From Yoonia sp. (GTDB lineage: Bacteria > Pseudomonadota > Alphaproteobacteria > Rhodobacterales > Rhodobacteraceae), in contig JAGSGF010000004.1 in the NCBI GenBank assembly GCA_023955335.1, positions 43,653 through 107,652 of the forward strand: a stretch of 64,000 nt of DNA. Direction: 5' to 3'. Position 1 is the first letter of the stretch. The number at the start of each line of letters is the position of its first letter. A model generated the notes under the pieces. That model was not told the DNA's origin, made no database searches, and worked only from the letters and a program-made list of their open reading frames with translations. Position numbers and translations under genes: made by a program. Positions 26,314 through 36,229 of the stretch are shown piece after piece.

Positions 26314-26507
26314 ACTTTGCGGGGTCAAAGAACCTCGACCACGTCTTGTTTGTGGGAAAATGCCTGTTTATAAGCGCGGATATGATGATTTGGGCACATA
26401 TACGAATTATGTCCCCGGCGTGCTGATCGCAGCGCCGCCGGGCCAATGGCGCTGACTTCGGGTCGCGCCGCCCACCCTTTCCTTTTGCCAAAGATAGGAC
26501 GCAAGTT
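26314..26507 (+). other. non-coding remainder before ileS
   Basis: The frame of the last extensin block stays open to 26455 (ending near APPGQWR), but shows no recognisable domain. The remaining bases up to the ileS start hold no clear promoter. I see no riboswitch or T-box-like structure. Confidence 0.5.
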
Positions 26508-29423
26508 ATGTGCGCCGAGACCCCCGATTACAAAGCTACCTTGAACCTGCCACGCACAGACTTTCCGATGCGTGCCGGATTGCCCAAACGTGAACCCGAT
26601 TGGTTGGCGCGTTGGGCCGATTTGGACGTGTATGGCCAACTGCGCGCCAAGACGGGCCGCAAGCCGTTCACTCTGCATGATGGACCACCCTATGCGAACG
26701 GTCATTTGCACATTGGTCACGCGCTGAACAAAATCCTGAAAGACATGGTTGTTCGGTCGCAGCAAATGATGGGCCGTGACGCCGGCTTTATCCCCGGGTG
26801 GGATTGCCACGGTCTGCCGATCGAATGGAAGATCGAAGAGCAATACCGTGCCAAAGGGCGTGACAAAGACGACGTTGATATTGTTGAATTCCGTCAAGAA
26901 TGCCGCGAGTTTGCTGCGGGCTGGGTCGACATCCAGCGCGAAGAATTCAAACGTTTGGGCGTGCAGGGGAATTGGGCCGAGCCATACCTGACGATGAACT
27001 TTCACGCCGAGCGTGTGATTGCTGAAGAATTCCAGAAATTCCTGATGAACGGCACGCTCTATCAAGGCTCTAAGCCAGTGATGTGGTCGCCTGTTGAACA
27101 GACCGCCTTGGCCGAAGCCGAGGTCGAATATCACGACAAAGAAAGCTTTACGATCTGGGTCCGCTTTCCCGTGTTGGGCGATGGGCCTTTGGCTGGTGCT
27201 GATGTGGTGATCTGGACGACGACACCGTGGACTATCCCGTCCAACAAAGGCGTCGTGTATCATCCGGATATCTCTTACGGCCTGTACAAAGTGACAGAGG
27301 CCGCCGAAGACAATTGGGTCAAGGTTGGTGACAAGCTGCTGCTCGCCGACAAGCTTGCCGAAGGATGTTTGGCAAAGGCCAAGGTTGATGCGTTCGAACG
27401 TATCGCTGATGTGGGCGATCTGTCCGGGTTGAAGCTGGCCCACCCCCTTGCTGGTATCGAAGGCGGACTGGGCGAATGGGACGCGCCACGCGACTTCCGT
27501 GCTGCGCCTTTTGTGACCGATGAAGACGGCACCGGCTTTGTGCATTGTGCGCCCTCGCACGGGATGGACGAATTTGAGCTGTACCGCGATCTGGGCATGC
27601 TGGAAGAGGTGATCACCTATAACGTGACCGAAGACGGGTCGTTCCGCGCCGATCTTCCGTTGTTTGGTGGCAAGCGTATTTTGCGCGACAAACCCAACAA
27701 AAAGAACAAAGACAATCCGTGGGAAGGTGACGCAAATACAGCCGTGATGGCCGCGTTGTCGCAGATGGGCAAACTATATGCACGTGGCAAGATCAAGCAC
27801 AGCTATCCGCATTCTTGGCGGTCCAAAGCGCCCGTGATTTTCCGCAATACGCCACAATGGTTTGCTGCGATTGATAAACCGGTTGGCGATGGTCAGGATA
27901 CTTATGGCACCACGATCCGCGAACGTGCGCTGCGGTCTATCGACGAGCTGGTGACGTGGACGCCGCAAAAGGGACGCAACCGTCTGCACGCGATGATCGA
28001 ACAGCGCCCCGATTGGGTGTTGTCGCGCCAACGTGCTTGGGGTGTGCCGCTGACGTGCTTTACCAAGAAAGATGCCCTGCCGACTGATGCGGATTTCCTT
28101 TTGCGGAACACGGATGTGAATGCGCGGATCGTCGATGCATTCGAGGTTGAAGGCGCAGATGCGTGGTACAAGGACGGCGCAAAGGCGCGGTTCTTGGATG
28201 GGATCGTGAACGCTGATGACTATGATCAGGTCACCGATATTCTTGATGTGTGGTTTGACAGTGGGTCCACCCATGCGTTCACATTGCGCGACCGTGCGGA
28301 CGGGTCCAAGGATGGCCTTGCGGATTTATATTTGGAAGGCACCGACCAGCACCGTGGCTGGTTCCATTCGTCGCTGTTACAGTCTTGTGGTACCCAAGGG
28401 CGTGCGCCGTACCGCGGTGTCCTGACCCACGGGTTTACGCTGGACGAGAAGGGCATGAAGATGTCCAAGTCCATCGGTAACACCATCGTGCCCGAGACCA
28501 TCGTGCAGCAGTATGGCGCGGACATCCTGCGCCTTTGGGTGGCCCAAACCGATTACACAAATGATCAGCGGATCGGGCCGGAAATCTTGAAAGGTGTGGC
28601 TGATAGCTATCGCCGTTTGCGCAATACGCTGCGCTTTATGCTGGGATCATTGGCAGATTTTGATGCGTCCAAAGCCGTGGCCGCAGAAGACATGCCCGAG
28701 CTGGAAAAGTTGATCCTGCACAAGATGTCCGTGTTGGATGAGGTCGTGCGGACCGGCTATGCCAAGTATGATTTCCAAGGCGTATTTCGTGCGATATTCG
28801 ACTTTGCGACGCTGGATTTGTCGGCATTCTACTTCGATATCCGCAAGGATGCGCTGTATTGCGATGGCGATACGAACCGGCGTCTGTCCGCGTTGACCGT
28901 GTTGGATCACCTTTATGGGCGCCTGACTACATGGCTTGCTCCGATCCTGACCTTCACCATGGAAGAGGTTTGGCTCGAGCGGAACGGGGCGGATACATCC
29001 GTGCATTTGGTCGACTTCCTTGAAACCCCTGCCGAGTGGCGCGACGATGCGTTGGCTGCACGGTCCGAGGTTGTACGTGCGGTCCGCCGTGTGGTCACCG
29101 GCGCGTTAGAAGAACAGCGCACCGCAAAAGTCATCGGCTCGTCATTGGAAGCTGCGCCAACAGTTTATCTGTCGCCAGAGCTTTCCCAGATCATCACAGA
29201 CCCCGATACGTTTGCTGATCTGTGTATCGCGAGCCAGATCACGCTTGTAGAAGGCGACGCCCCTAACGGCGCGTTTACTTTGGGCGATATGGTCGGTGTT
29301 GGCGTTGTCTTTGCCAAATCCGAGGGCGAAAAATGCGAACGGTGCTGGAAGATCCTTCCCGATGTCGGGACCCACGCCCATGCGGGTGTGTGCGTGCGTT
29401 GCAACGAGGCGCTGCCTGCGTAA
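26508..29423 (+). CDS. ileS: isoleucyl-tRNA synthetase
   Basis: A 971-residue class I aminoacyl-tRNA synthetase that charges tRNA-Ile. It has the HIGH motif in GPPYANGHLHIGH (about residues 63-73), the KMSKS loop in KGMKMSKS near residue 650, the large CP1 editing insertion (WTTTPWTIP), and a C-terminal zinc ribbon (CERCWKILP and VCVRCNEAL). Length and motifs are those of the bacterial type. The ogt gene begins one base after its stop. Confidence 0.98.
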   Translation: MCAETPDYKATLNLPRTDFPMRAGLPKREPDWLARWADLDVYGQLRAKTGRKPFTLHDGPPYANGHLHIGHALNKILKDMVVRSQQMMGRDAGFIPGWDCHGLPIEWKIEEQYRAKGRDKDDVDIVEFRQECREFAAGWVDIQREEFKRLGVQGNWAEPYLTMNFHAERVIAEEFQKFLMNGTLYQGSKPVMWSPVEQTALAEAEVEYHDKESFTIWVRFPVLGDGPLAGADVVIWTTTPWTIPSNKGVVYHPDISYGLYKVTEAAEDNWVKVGDKLLLADKLAEGCLAKAKVDAFERIADVGDLSGLKLAHPLAGIEGGLGEWDAPRDFRAAPFVTDEDGTGFVHCAPSHGMDEFELYRDLGMLEEVITYNVTEDGSFRADLPLFGGKRILRDKPNKKNKDNPWEGDANTAVMAALSQMGKLYARGKIKHSYPHSWRSKAPVIFRNTPQWFAAIDKPVGDGQDTYGTTIRERALRSIDELVTWTPQKGRNRLHAMIEQRPDWVLSRQRAWGVPLTCFTKKDALPTDADFLLRNTDVNARIVDAFEVEGADAWYKDGAKARFLDGIVNADDYDQVTDILDVWFDSGSTHAFTLRDRADGSKDGLADLYLEGTDQHRGWFHSSLLQSCGTQGRAPYRGVLTHGFTLDEKGMKMSKSIGNTIVPETIVQQYGADILRLWVAQTDYTNDQRIGPEILKGVADSYRRLRNTLRFMLGSLADFDASKAVAAEDMPELEKLILHKMSVLDEVVRTGYAKYDFQGVFRAIFDFATLDLSAFYFDIRKDALYCDGDTNRRLSALTVLDHLYGRLTTWLAPILTFTMEEVWLERNGADTSVHLVDFLETPAEWRDDALAARSEVVRAVRRVVTGALEEQRTAKVIGSSLEAAPTVYLSPELSQIITDPDTFADLCIASQITLVEGDAPNGAFTLGDMVGVGVVFAKSEGEKCERCWKILPDVGTHAHAGVCVRCNEALPA

Positions 29424-29424
29424 G

Positions 29425-29895
29425 ATGGGTTTAAACCCATCCTACTTTGCGTCGCTGCCGGATACGCTGGTCGGCCCTGTGTCTGTTGTTGTGCAAGACG
29501 GTGCTGTTGTCAGGCTCGAATGGGCCCTGATCTCTGGCCCGTCTGATCCGGTGGCAGATGCTGCAGTGGATCAATTGGCAGAGTATTTTGCAGGCAAGCG
29601 GCAGGTTTTTGATCTGCCGCTTGCGCCACAAGTGTCCGACTTACAGCGCAAATTCGGTGCAGCCTTGTGCGAAATCCCATTTGGTGAAACTCGCACCTAT
29701 GGGGATTTGGCAAAAGACCTTGGTGTGCCTGCGCAAGCCATTGGACAGGCCTGCGGTGCTAATCCCATTGCCATTATCATTCCGTGTCACCGTGTTTTGG
29801 GGGCCGCTAGTCTGGGCGGATTTTCGGGTGCTGGTGGCATTGAGGGAAAGGTGCAATTGTTGCGCCACGAAGGGGCCGCGTCCCTTTTGATCTAA
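29425..29895 (+). CDS. ogt: methylated-DNA-[protein]-cysteine S-methyltransferase
   Basis: A 156-residue O6-alkylguanine-DNA alkyltransferase that repairs alkylated guanine by transfer to its own cysteine. The active site is IPCHRV (about residue 120), preceded by the IPFGETRTYGDLA helix-turn-helix and followed by GGFSGAGGIEGK. It starts with ATG one base after the ileS stop, so it is almost certainly cotranscribed; a longer open frame inside ileS is ignored. Confidence 0.94.
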   Translation: MGLNPSYFASLPDTLVGPVSVVVQDGAVVRLEWALISGPSDPVADAAVDQLAEYFAGKRQVFDLPLAPQVSDLQRKFGAALCEIPFGETRTYGDLAKDLGVPAQAIGQACGANPIAIIIPCHRVLGAASLGGFSGAGGIEGKVQLLRHEGAASLLI

Positions 29896-29907
29896 AGGAA
29901 CGCGCCG

Positions 29908-30744
29908 ATGACATACCCCATTTTCCTTGCCGTGATGGCCGCTGCTTTACTGCACGCGACGTGGAACGCATTGATCAAAACGGGAGAGAACAAGCAGACC
30001 GCCATGGCGATTCTGACGGTCATGCAAAGCGCTGTTGGCATCGCGGTTGTGTGCTTTCGCCCTTGGCCTGAGGCGCAAGTATGGCCCTGGCTGATCGCCT
30101 CCGGCTTAATCCATATGTGTTACCAGTTGTTCCTTGCCTATGCATACGAGCAGGGCGATCTAAGCCGCGTCTATCCGATTGCCCGCGGGGCCGCCCCAAT
30201 GATGGTCTTGGCTTTCAGCCTTGTCTTCTTAACTGATCCGATAGCGATGATGGACTACGTTGGGGTCGTTGTGCTGGGCCTTGGTATTGCGCTCATGGCG
30301 CGGGGTATTTTTGCGAACAACGAAAGCCGCCGCTTGTTACCATTTGCGATTGGGTCGGCTTGTGCGACTGCAGGGTACACGCTGGTTGATGGCTTGGGCG
30401 CACGGGTATCGGGTGATCCGATTGGATACACCGGCTGGCTTTTGATCATGGCTGCGCTGTTTTACGTCCCGAGCGTCGTCGTCCTCAAAGGGCGGGGCGT
30501 TTTGAGCGCATCTGCGCGCACGTGGGGCGTCATCGGGATCGCGGGTGGCGCGTCGTATCTGGCTTATGCAATCGTCGTCTGGGCCATGACGCAGGCACCC
30601 ATCGCGCTTGTCGCAGCATTGCGGGAAACGTCGATTTTATTCGCGGTGCTGATTGGATGGCTGGTGTTTGGCGAAAAGATGGATCGCGGCAAGGCGCTTG
30701 CCGCAGTCCTTATTGTGACAGGCGTCGGCTTGACGCGGCTTTAG
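29908..30744 (+). CDS. EamA-domain DMT family transporter
   Basis: A 278-residue protein with ten predicted helices in two EamA repeats (for example ALLHATWNALIKTG in the first and APIALVAALRETSILFAVLIGW in the second). Such permeases export amino acids or other metabolites; the substrate cannot be told. It follows ogt by 12 bases with AAAGGAA upstream and converges on pcs, with a four-base overlap. Confidence 0.88.
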   Translation: MTYPIFLAVMAAALLHATWNALIKTGENKQTAMAILTVMQSAVGIAVVCFRPWPEAQVWPWLIASGLIHMCYQLFLAYAYEQGDLSRVYPIARGAAPMMVLAFSLVFLTDPIAMMDYVGVVVLGLGIALMARGIFANNESRRLLPFAIGSACATAGYTLVDGLGARVSGDPIGYTGWLLIMAALFYVPSVVVLKGRGVLSASARTWGVIGIAGGASYLAYAIVVWAMTQAPIALVAALRETSILFAVLIGWLVFGEKMDRGKALAAVLIVTGVGLTRL

Positions 30745-31436
30745 CCGTTTTTGCCGTACATGATCTGCTGGGCAGCACCCGCACCTATCAGATAGAACGA
30801 CGTGATCATCAGCCCGTAATGTGCCAAGCTCGCAGGGTTGAAATTCACCCAAGCGGCCCATCCAGCAAAGAGCGTCCATGCGATAGCCATCGGCAATGTG
30901 ACGTTCCGCCAGCGTTTGGTCCGCACAGGGTGCACAAAACGCACGGGCAAGAACATCGCCGTCGCGAGGATTGCGACCAAAGCAAGGATCACCCAAAAGT
31001 TAGGCTGTAACGCAAACAAGACCAAGACCAGCATATTCCAGCAGCCCGGAAACCCCGAGAATGAATAATCTTTGGTCTTCATCCGATTGTCCGCGAAATA
31101 CATCGCCGACGTAAACGTAATAACGATAATCGCTATCCAACCCGTCCATCCGGGTAACAGCCCAGATTTGAACAGCGCAAAGGCGGGCACAAAGACATAC
31201 GTCAGGTAGTCGATGATCAGATCCAGCAGCACCCCGTCAAAAATAGGAGCGTTGGTCTTGGTGTCATATTTGCGCGCCAACGGGCCGTCAATTCCATCCA
31301 CAAAGAATGCGACGACCAACCAGACGAACATCATCGACCAGTTCTGGTCGACGGCGGCTAGCATGGCGAGCATTGCAAATACTGCACCGGTGGCGGTTAG
31401 GAAGTGCACAAGAAGGGCTTTGGTTTGGATTGTCAT
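30741..31436 (-). CDS. pcs: phosphatidylcholine synthase
   Basis: A 231-residue CDP-alcohol phosphatidyltransferase with about eight helices. The catalytic signature DG-x2-AR-x8-G-x3-D-x3-D is present from about residue 51 (DGIDGPLARKYD, then FDGVLLDLIID). The sequence around it and the total length fit Pcs, which condenses CDP-diacylglycerol with choline directly. A supply of choline from outside fits the betaine-type transporter elsewhere in the window, though that link is loose. Confidence 0.9.
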   Translation of the reverse strand: MTIQTKALLVHFLTATGAVFAMLAMLAAVDQNWSMMFVWLVVAFFVDGIDGPLARKYDTKTNAPIFDGVLLDLIIDYLTYVFVPAFALFKSGLLPGWTGWIAIIVITFTSAMYFADNRMKTKDYSFSGFPGCWNMLVLVLFALQPNFWVILALVAILATAMFLPVRFVHPVRTKRWRNVTLPMAIAWTLFAGWAAWVNFNPASLAHYGLMITSFYLIGAGAAQQIMYGKNG

Positions 31437-31480
31437 AATCGCTTCTTATCTGAATTTCCCCCAAGGGCAATGCATGCCTG

Positions 31481-32395
31481 TCACGCCTTTGGGTGGGTCC
31501 GGTTGTAAACCTCCATCAGATGGGCTGTATCCACTGCCGTATAGGCCTGCGTCGTTGAAAGGCTTGCGTGACCCAGTAATTCTTGGATCGCCCGCAAGTC
31601 GCCCCCCGCAGTCAACAGATGGGTCGCAAAGCTGTGTCGCAGCGCATGGGGTGTGGCCGTCGCGGGCAGCCCTAATTGCAGGCGCGATTTCTCCATCACC
31701 TTTTGGATCATGCGCGGATTTAATGCGCCGCCCCGCGTGCCGCGAAACAGTGGGCTGTTCGGCTCGACCGGATGCGGGGACAGTTTCAAATAGGCGTCAA
31801 CCGCATCACGGGCCGCGTCGATCACAGGCACGATCCGTTCCTTGCCGCCCTTGCCTGTGATGCGCATCACGGGCGGCAATGGCACGTCGGCTCCTGTCAG
31901 CCCAAGAGCCTCTGAAATGCGCAATCCGCAGCCGTAAAGCAACGTCACGACAGCAACGTCTCGTGCCGCAACCCAGCCGTCGCGGGCCTGCAGTTCGACC
32001 GTTTCGATCATTGCAGTTGCGGCATCAACCGCCAAAGGGCGGGGCAGTTTTCTCGTGAACTTTGGGCTGCGTGTGGACAGCACAGCTGTGGCTTCAAACC
32101 CTTCGCGGTCAGATAGCCAGCGGTAGAAAGTTTTGACCGCCGAAAGTGACCGTGCAAGCGACCGTGCCCCCACGTCGCGCGCCCGTTCTGACGCCATCCA
32201 TGACCGCATATCGCTGACAGTGATTTTGGACAGCGGGCCAAGCCCTTGGGCGTCGCCGTGGTGCAGGGTCATAAAAGCCAGAAAGCCGATGACGTCGGAT
32301 TGATAGGCTTTGATCGTGTTATCAGATGCCCCGCCCAACGCACGACAATGGTCCAGCCACTTGGCCAGCGCATGTGTCAGGGCAGGGGAAATCAT
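31481..32395 (-). CDS. xerC: tyrosine recombinase XerC
   Basis: A 304-residue site-specific recombinase for chromosome dimer resolution. The N-terminal SAM-like domain (about 1-95) is followed by the catalytic domain with Arg in GLRISEAL, Lys in TGKGGKER, the HALRHSFATH box, LGHASLSTTQ and the nucleophile Tyr in TQAYTAV. The ATG at 32395 fits the family; an upstream in-frame start at 32443 would run into the DUF484 gene. It lies just behind DUF484, a common pairing with xerC. Confidence 0.95.
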   Translation of the reverse strand: MISPALTHALAKWLDHCRALGGASDNTIKAYQSDVIGFLAFMTLHHGDAQGLGPLSKITVSDMRSWMASERARDVGARSLARSLSAVKTFYRWLSDREGFEATAVLSTRSPKFTRKLPRPLAVDAATAMIETVELQARDGWVAARDVAVVTLLYGCGLRISEALGLTGADVPLPPVMRITGKGGKERIVPVIDAARDAVDAYLKLSPHPVEPNSPLFRGTRGGALNPRMIQKVMEKSRLQLGLPATATPHALRHSFATHLLTAGGDLRAIQELLGHASLSTTQAYTAVDTAHLMEVYNRTHPKA

Positions 32396-32399
32396 GGGG

Positions 32400-33107
32400 T
32401 TACGACAACCAGCGACGCATCGCGCGCTCAAACACGCCTGCAAAGAACGTCAGCAGATCGGTGCCTTGCTGCGGTGTGAATTGATGCGGATCCTCGGCCC
32501 CCATCATCAACATCCCCGGCAAACGGCCAGGGCCAAAGTCGAGCTTGAGGCATGCCTCGGACCGGATAAAGCTGGCCTTTTCGCCGTACAAACCCGCATC
32601 GTCGGTCTGGATCTGGCGCAGGGTGACCTGACGCACAGGGCTGGAGCGGCCACGGTTTACATAGGCATCGATGTAGCCTTGTTCGACCACACCCAGAACG
32701 GCGCCCATCTGACCAATTGCTGGATCGTCGTCGGCGGCGCCGCTTTCCAGCACCAATCGCATGCAATCAACGCGGAGCGTATCGGCCACGTCGGTGGATA
32801 AATCTTGTAAGAATGTCTCAAACTTGGTCGCGTCCATCATACGCAGCACGGCGCGGTGGACTTGATTGGTGCCAGCAAGGTTCTCGTAGGCGGCTGCGAT
32901 CACGGACCGATGCGTGTCTTCCAAACGGTCCAAACGGGCCTCGAGCCGTTCCATCGCGATACCGCGCAGATCGACGATATTGCCGCCCATGGATTTTTCG
33001 TTCGCGGCCACAAGGGCGCGCATAATGTCTTGATCTTCAAGCAGGACGTCGGGGTCTGCGATGATCTTATCACGGACATGGCTGTCCATCAGGGATTTAC
33101 TGGTCAT
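32400..33107 (-). CDS. DUF484 family protein
   Basis: A 235-residue GAF-like DUF484 protein. It has a helical N-terminus ending in a coiled stretch (RLEARLDRLEDTHR), then a GAF-like domain with SEACLKLDFGPGRLPGMLMMGAEDP. DUF484 proteins are regularly encoded next to xerC, as here (four bases apart), but their function is unknown. Confidence 0.88.
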   Translation of the reverse strand: MTSKSLMDSHVRDKIIADPDVLLEDQDIMRALVAANEKSMGGNIVDLRGIAMERLEARLDRLEDTHRSVIAAAYENLAGTNQVHRAVLRMMDATKFETFLQDLSTDVADTLRVDCMRLVLESGAADDDPAIGQMGAVLGVVEQGYIDAYVNRGRSSPVRQVTLRQIQTDDAGLYGEKASFIRSEACLKLDFGPGRLPGMLMMGAEDPHQFTPQQGTDLLTFFAGVFERAMRRWLS

Positions 33108-33249
33108 GTGCTGCTCAACTTTATTGATTTTGAGGATGTATAGCAGCGTGGACCGAAAATTTCTTCCCTAAAATGCTGGCTGGGCTGGAATTTTCCCACT
33201 GTGTCAGATGTTGGTGCGTCTGTTTGCGCGCCCACAACCTGTTGTGGTG

Positions 33250-33280
33250 ATGGTGTGGGCAACTGTGCTGCCCACACCAT
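33250..33280 (-). terminator. inverted repeat behind the transaldolase gene
   Basis: ATGGTGTGGGCA (33250-33261) and TGCCCACACCAT (33269-33280) form a perfect 12-bp stem with a seven-base loop, 11 bases beyond the transaldolase stop. It lacks a long T tract on either side, so it may act as an RNA-stabilising hairpin or a weak terminator. Confidence 0.6.
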
Positions 33281-33290
33281 AGTTGTCGAA

Positions 33291-33944
33291 TTACAGGATT
33301 TTAATGCCTGCTTTTTTGACGTCAGCCATAAAGCCAGCAAGGCCATTGTCGGTCAAAACATGGTTCGCCATCGCCTTGATTACATTTGGCGGTGCCGTGC
33401 AGACATCCGCGCCGATTTTTGCGCATTCGGACATGTGGTTGGCGTTGCGAATAGACGCCGCAAGGATCTGCGTTTCAAATCCGTAGTTGTCGTAAATTGT
33501 GCGGATATCGTCGATCAGTTCCAGACCATCAAGGTTGATATCATCCAAACGGCCGATAAACGGGCTGATGAATGTTGCACCTGCTTTTGCGGCCAACAAC
33601 GCTTGGTTCGCCGAGAAGCAAAGGGTCACGTTGACCATGATGCCTTCGTCCGACAGGACTTTACACGTCTGCAGGCCAGCCCAAGTCAGCGGAACCTTTA
33701 CAGCGATATTATCAGCGATTTTCGCCAGCTTGAGGCCTTCAGCCAGCATCGTCTCGTGATCAAGCGCCACAACTTCAGCGGACACAGGCCCGTCAGTGAT
33801 GGAACAGATTTCCTTGGTGACCTCAAGGATATCGCGGCCAGATTTCGCAATGATTGACGGGTTCGTCGTGACCCCATCCACCATCCCGTAAGCGTGCAAT
33901 TCTTTAATCTGGTCGATGTCTGCGGTGTCTACGAAAAACTTCAT
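33291..33944 (-). CDS. tal: transaldolase / fructose-6-phosphate aldolase (TalC type)
   Basis: A 217-residue short transaldolase. It starts with the family hallmark [13 protein letters not shown] and [11 protein letters not shown], has the Schiff-base Lys in VKVPLTW (about residue 86) and the [23 protein letters not shown] block. It acts in the non-oxidative pentose phosphate pathway. The ATG at 33944 matches the family start; the frame is open back to 34226 across the divergent priA gene and is ignored there. Confidence 0.95.
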   Translation of the reverse strand: MKFFVDTADIDQIKELHAYGMVDGVTTNPSIIAKSGRDILEVTKEICSITDGPVSAEVVALDHETMLAEGLKLAKIADNIAVKVPLTWAGLQTCKVLSDEGIMVNVTLCFSANQALLAAKAGATFISPFIGRLDDINLDGLELIDDIRTIYDNYGFETQILAASIRNANHMSECAKIGADVCTAPPNVIKAMANHVLTDNGLAGFMADVKKAGIKIL

Positions 33945-34036
33945 TAGGATATCTCCGGTCAAGTGCTTGGGTTTTGTTGCATCAGCGTTTACCTCATAGT
34001 GGACTAAGCGGAAAGCCATAAGGTGACGGGCCAGCC

Positions 34037-36229
34037 ATGACAGCAGAGTTCTTTGATGAAGGTGATCTGGTTGCCGTGCTGACGGCGCAGCCGATTGACC
34101 GCTTTTTAGACTATAAAGCCCCCGAAGGAGGCTGCCATCTCGGCGCGTTCGTTGAGGTGCCGCTTGGCCCGCGCAAGGTGTTAGGCGTTGTTTGGGGCAA
34201 AGGTGCAGGTGACTTTGATTATGCAAAGGTCAGGTCAGTTCTGCGAGTGTTGGACGTGGCACCCATGCGCGACGAGATGCGCGAATTTCTGACCCGTGCC
34301 GCCGATTATACCCTGACGCCGATGTCCGCGATGCTGCGCCTTGCGACCCGCGCACCCGGATTGGGTGATGCTCCGTCGATGCGCAAAGTGTACCGTCTTG
34401 GATCAGCGGACCCGACGCGCGTGACTGAAGCCCGCACCAAGGTGCTCGAGGTGTTGCGCGACTATGGTGGGTTGTCGTTCACATTGGGCGAACTGGCTGA
34501 AATGGCAGGGGTTGGGTCGTCCGTCATAAAAGGCCTCGTCAAACAAGGGTCCGTCAGTGAAGAAGACGCGCCGCGCGATGTGCCGTACCCGCAGTTGGAC
34601 CCCGACTATGGCGGCAAGGAATTGTCGGCGGATCAAGCAGAAGGTGCAGAGGTTTTGCGTGCCGCATTGCGCACCGATGCCTATGGGACCACCTTGCTGA
34701 AAGGCGTCACCGGATCGGGCAAAACCGAGGTTTATCTTGAAGCGGTTGCCGAATGTTTGCGAATGGGTCGCCAAGCCTTGGTGCTGCTCCCAGAGATCGC
34801 GCTGTCGGGCGAATTCATCAACCGCGTCGAGGCCCGCTTTGGGTTCAAACCCGCCGAATGGCATTCTGGTGTGACAATGACCGAACGCCGCCGCTGCTGG
34901 AAAATGGTGGGCCAAGGGGCTGCGCAACTGATCGTCGGCGCACGGTCGGCGCTGTTTCTGCCGTTCCAAAACCTTGGTTTGATTGTCGTCGATGAAGAAC
35001 ACGACACGTCGTATAAGCAAGAAGACGGCGTTTTGTATAACGCCCGCGATATGGCCGTGCTGCGTGCTGCGATCAATGGTGCTCAGGTGGTGTTGGCGTC
35101 CGCCACGCCGAGCCTTGAAAGCTGGGCAAATGTCGAGGCAGGCAAGTACACACGCCTGACGCTGAACTCTCGGTTTGGTCCCGCCGTTATGCCGACAATG
35201 ACCGCGATTGATATGCGCGCAGAGGATTTACCGGGCGGTAAATGGGTGTCGCCGACATTGCGCAATGCGATCACGGACCGGTTGGAAAAGGGCGAGCAAT
35301 CGCTGATTTTCCTGAACCGCCGTGGCTATGCTCCGATTACGCTTTGCCGCGCATGTGGCCACCAAATTGGCTGCGACCAGTGCGATGCGCGTATGGTTGA
35401 ACATCGGTTTTTGAAACGGCTGATGTGCCATCAATGCGGTGAAACGAAACCGATGCCAACCGTGTGCCCGCATTGCGAGGCAGAGGATAAACTGGCACCC
35501 GTGGGGCCGGGGGTGGAGCGTATGGCCGAAGAGGTCACCGCGCTGTTTCCAGATGCCCGTGTTGTCGTGCTGTCGTCCGACCTTTATGGCTCTGCGCGGG
35601 CGATGAAGGCGCATATTGAAGAGATCGCGCGCGGTGGTGCCGACATCATTATTGGCACGCAGCTGGTGGCCAAGGGGCACAACTTTCCGAACCTCACGCT
35701 GGTCGGTGTGATTGATGCGGACTTGGGCCTGCAGGGGTCCGATTTGCGGGCCGCTGAGCGGACGTTCCAATTGATGCGTCAAGTGGCGGGACGGGCAGGG
35801 CGCGCCGAGGTTCCAGGGGCCGCGATGTTGCAGACATTTCAGCCGGAACATGCTGTTATCAGGGCGATTTTAGCGGGTGACGAGGAAAAGTTCTGGGCGG
35901 CAGAAGCGGGTGAACGCAAGGCCGCAGGGGTGCCGCCGTATGGCCGTATGGCTGGGATTATCCTAAGCAGCCCGAACGCGGAAGATGTGTTTAATCTGGG
36001 CGCTGAAATGGCGCGGCGCGACGGGCCTTTACGTCAAATTGGGGCGCAAGTTTACGGGCCAGCGCCTGCGCCGATTGCACGGGTGCGGGGGCGTCACCGC
36101 GTCCGGTTATTGGTCAAGGCGGATAAGGCCGCCCCACTGCAAAAAGCGCTGGCCGCATGGGCCGCACAGTTCCGTTTACCCACCAACACGCGCCTGTCGA
36201 TAGACATCGATCCACAGAGTTTTTATTGA
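34037..36229 (+). CDS. priA: primosomal protein N' (PriA helicase)
   Basis: A 730-residue replication-restart helicase. The Walker A motif is [12 protein letters not shown] (about residue 222), the Walker B box [10 protein letters not shown], and the zinc-binding region carries eight cysteines ([13 protein letters not shown] through CPHCE). The helicase C domain has [23 protein letters not shown] and QVAGRAGR. It restarts stalled forks by loading DnaB through DnaT/PriB or DnaC-like partners. No ribosome site is obvious except AAGG at 34020. Confidence 0.97.
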   Translation: MTAEFFDEGDLVAVLTAQPIDRFLDYKAPEGGCHLGAFVEVPLGPRKVLGVVWGKGAGDFDYAKVRSVLRVLDVAPMRDEMREFLTRAADYTLTPMSAMLRLATRAPGLGDAPSMRKVYRLGSADPTRVTEARTKVLEVLRDYGGLSFTLGELAEMAGVGSSVIKGLVKQGSVSEEDAPRDVPYPQLDPDYGGKELSADQAEGAEVLRAALRTDAYGTTLLKGVTGSGKTEVYLEAVAECLRMGRQALVLLPEIALSGEFINRVEARFGFKPAEWHSGVTMTERRRCWKMVGQGAAQLIVGARSALFLPFQNLGLIVVDEEHDTSYKQEDGVLYNARDMAVLRAAINGAQVVLASATPSLESWANVEAGKYTRLTLNSRFGPAVMPTMTAIDMRAEDLPGGKWVSPTLRNAITDRLEKGEQSLIFLNRRGYAPITLCRACGHQIGCDQCDARMVEHRFLKRLMCHQCGETKPMPTVCPHCEAEDKLAPVGPGVERMAEEVTALFPDARVVVLSSDLYGSARAMKAHIEEIARGGADIIIGTQLVAKGHNFPNLTLVGVIDADLGLQGSDLRAAERTFQLMRQVAGRAGRAEVPGAAMLQTFQPEHAVIRAILAGDEEKFWAAEAGERKAAGVPPYGRMAGIILSSPNAEDVFNLGAEMARRDGPLRQIGAQVYGPAPAPIARVRGRHRVRLLVKADKAAPLQKALAAWAAQFRLPTNTRLSIDIDPQSFY

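Noticed and set aside
26150..26455. Intact 101-residue gene with a CXXCH haem motif (CVLCH)
   Set aside because: The CVLCH lies in the out-of-frame part of the extensin relic, and the product has no signal peptide; the similarity to a haem motif is chance.
26314..26507. T-box or other leader upstream of ileS
   Set aside because: No specifier-loop or T-box core sequence is visible, and T-boxes are not expected in alphaproteobacteria.
26325..27560. 411-residue minus-strand frame opposite ileS
   Set aside because: It mirrors the codons of a certain ileS and has no recognisable domain; a shadow of a long GC-rich gene.
31481..32395. Integrase of a mobile element
   Set aside because: Sequence, length and the DUF484 neighbour fit the housekeeping recombinase XerC; no attachment-site repeats, tRNA or phage genes are nearby.
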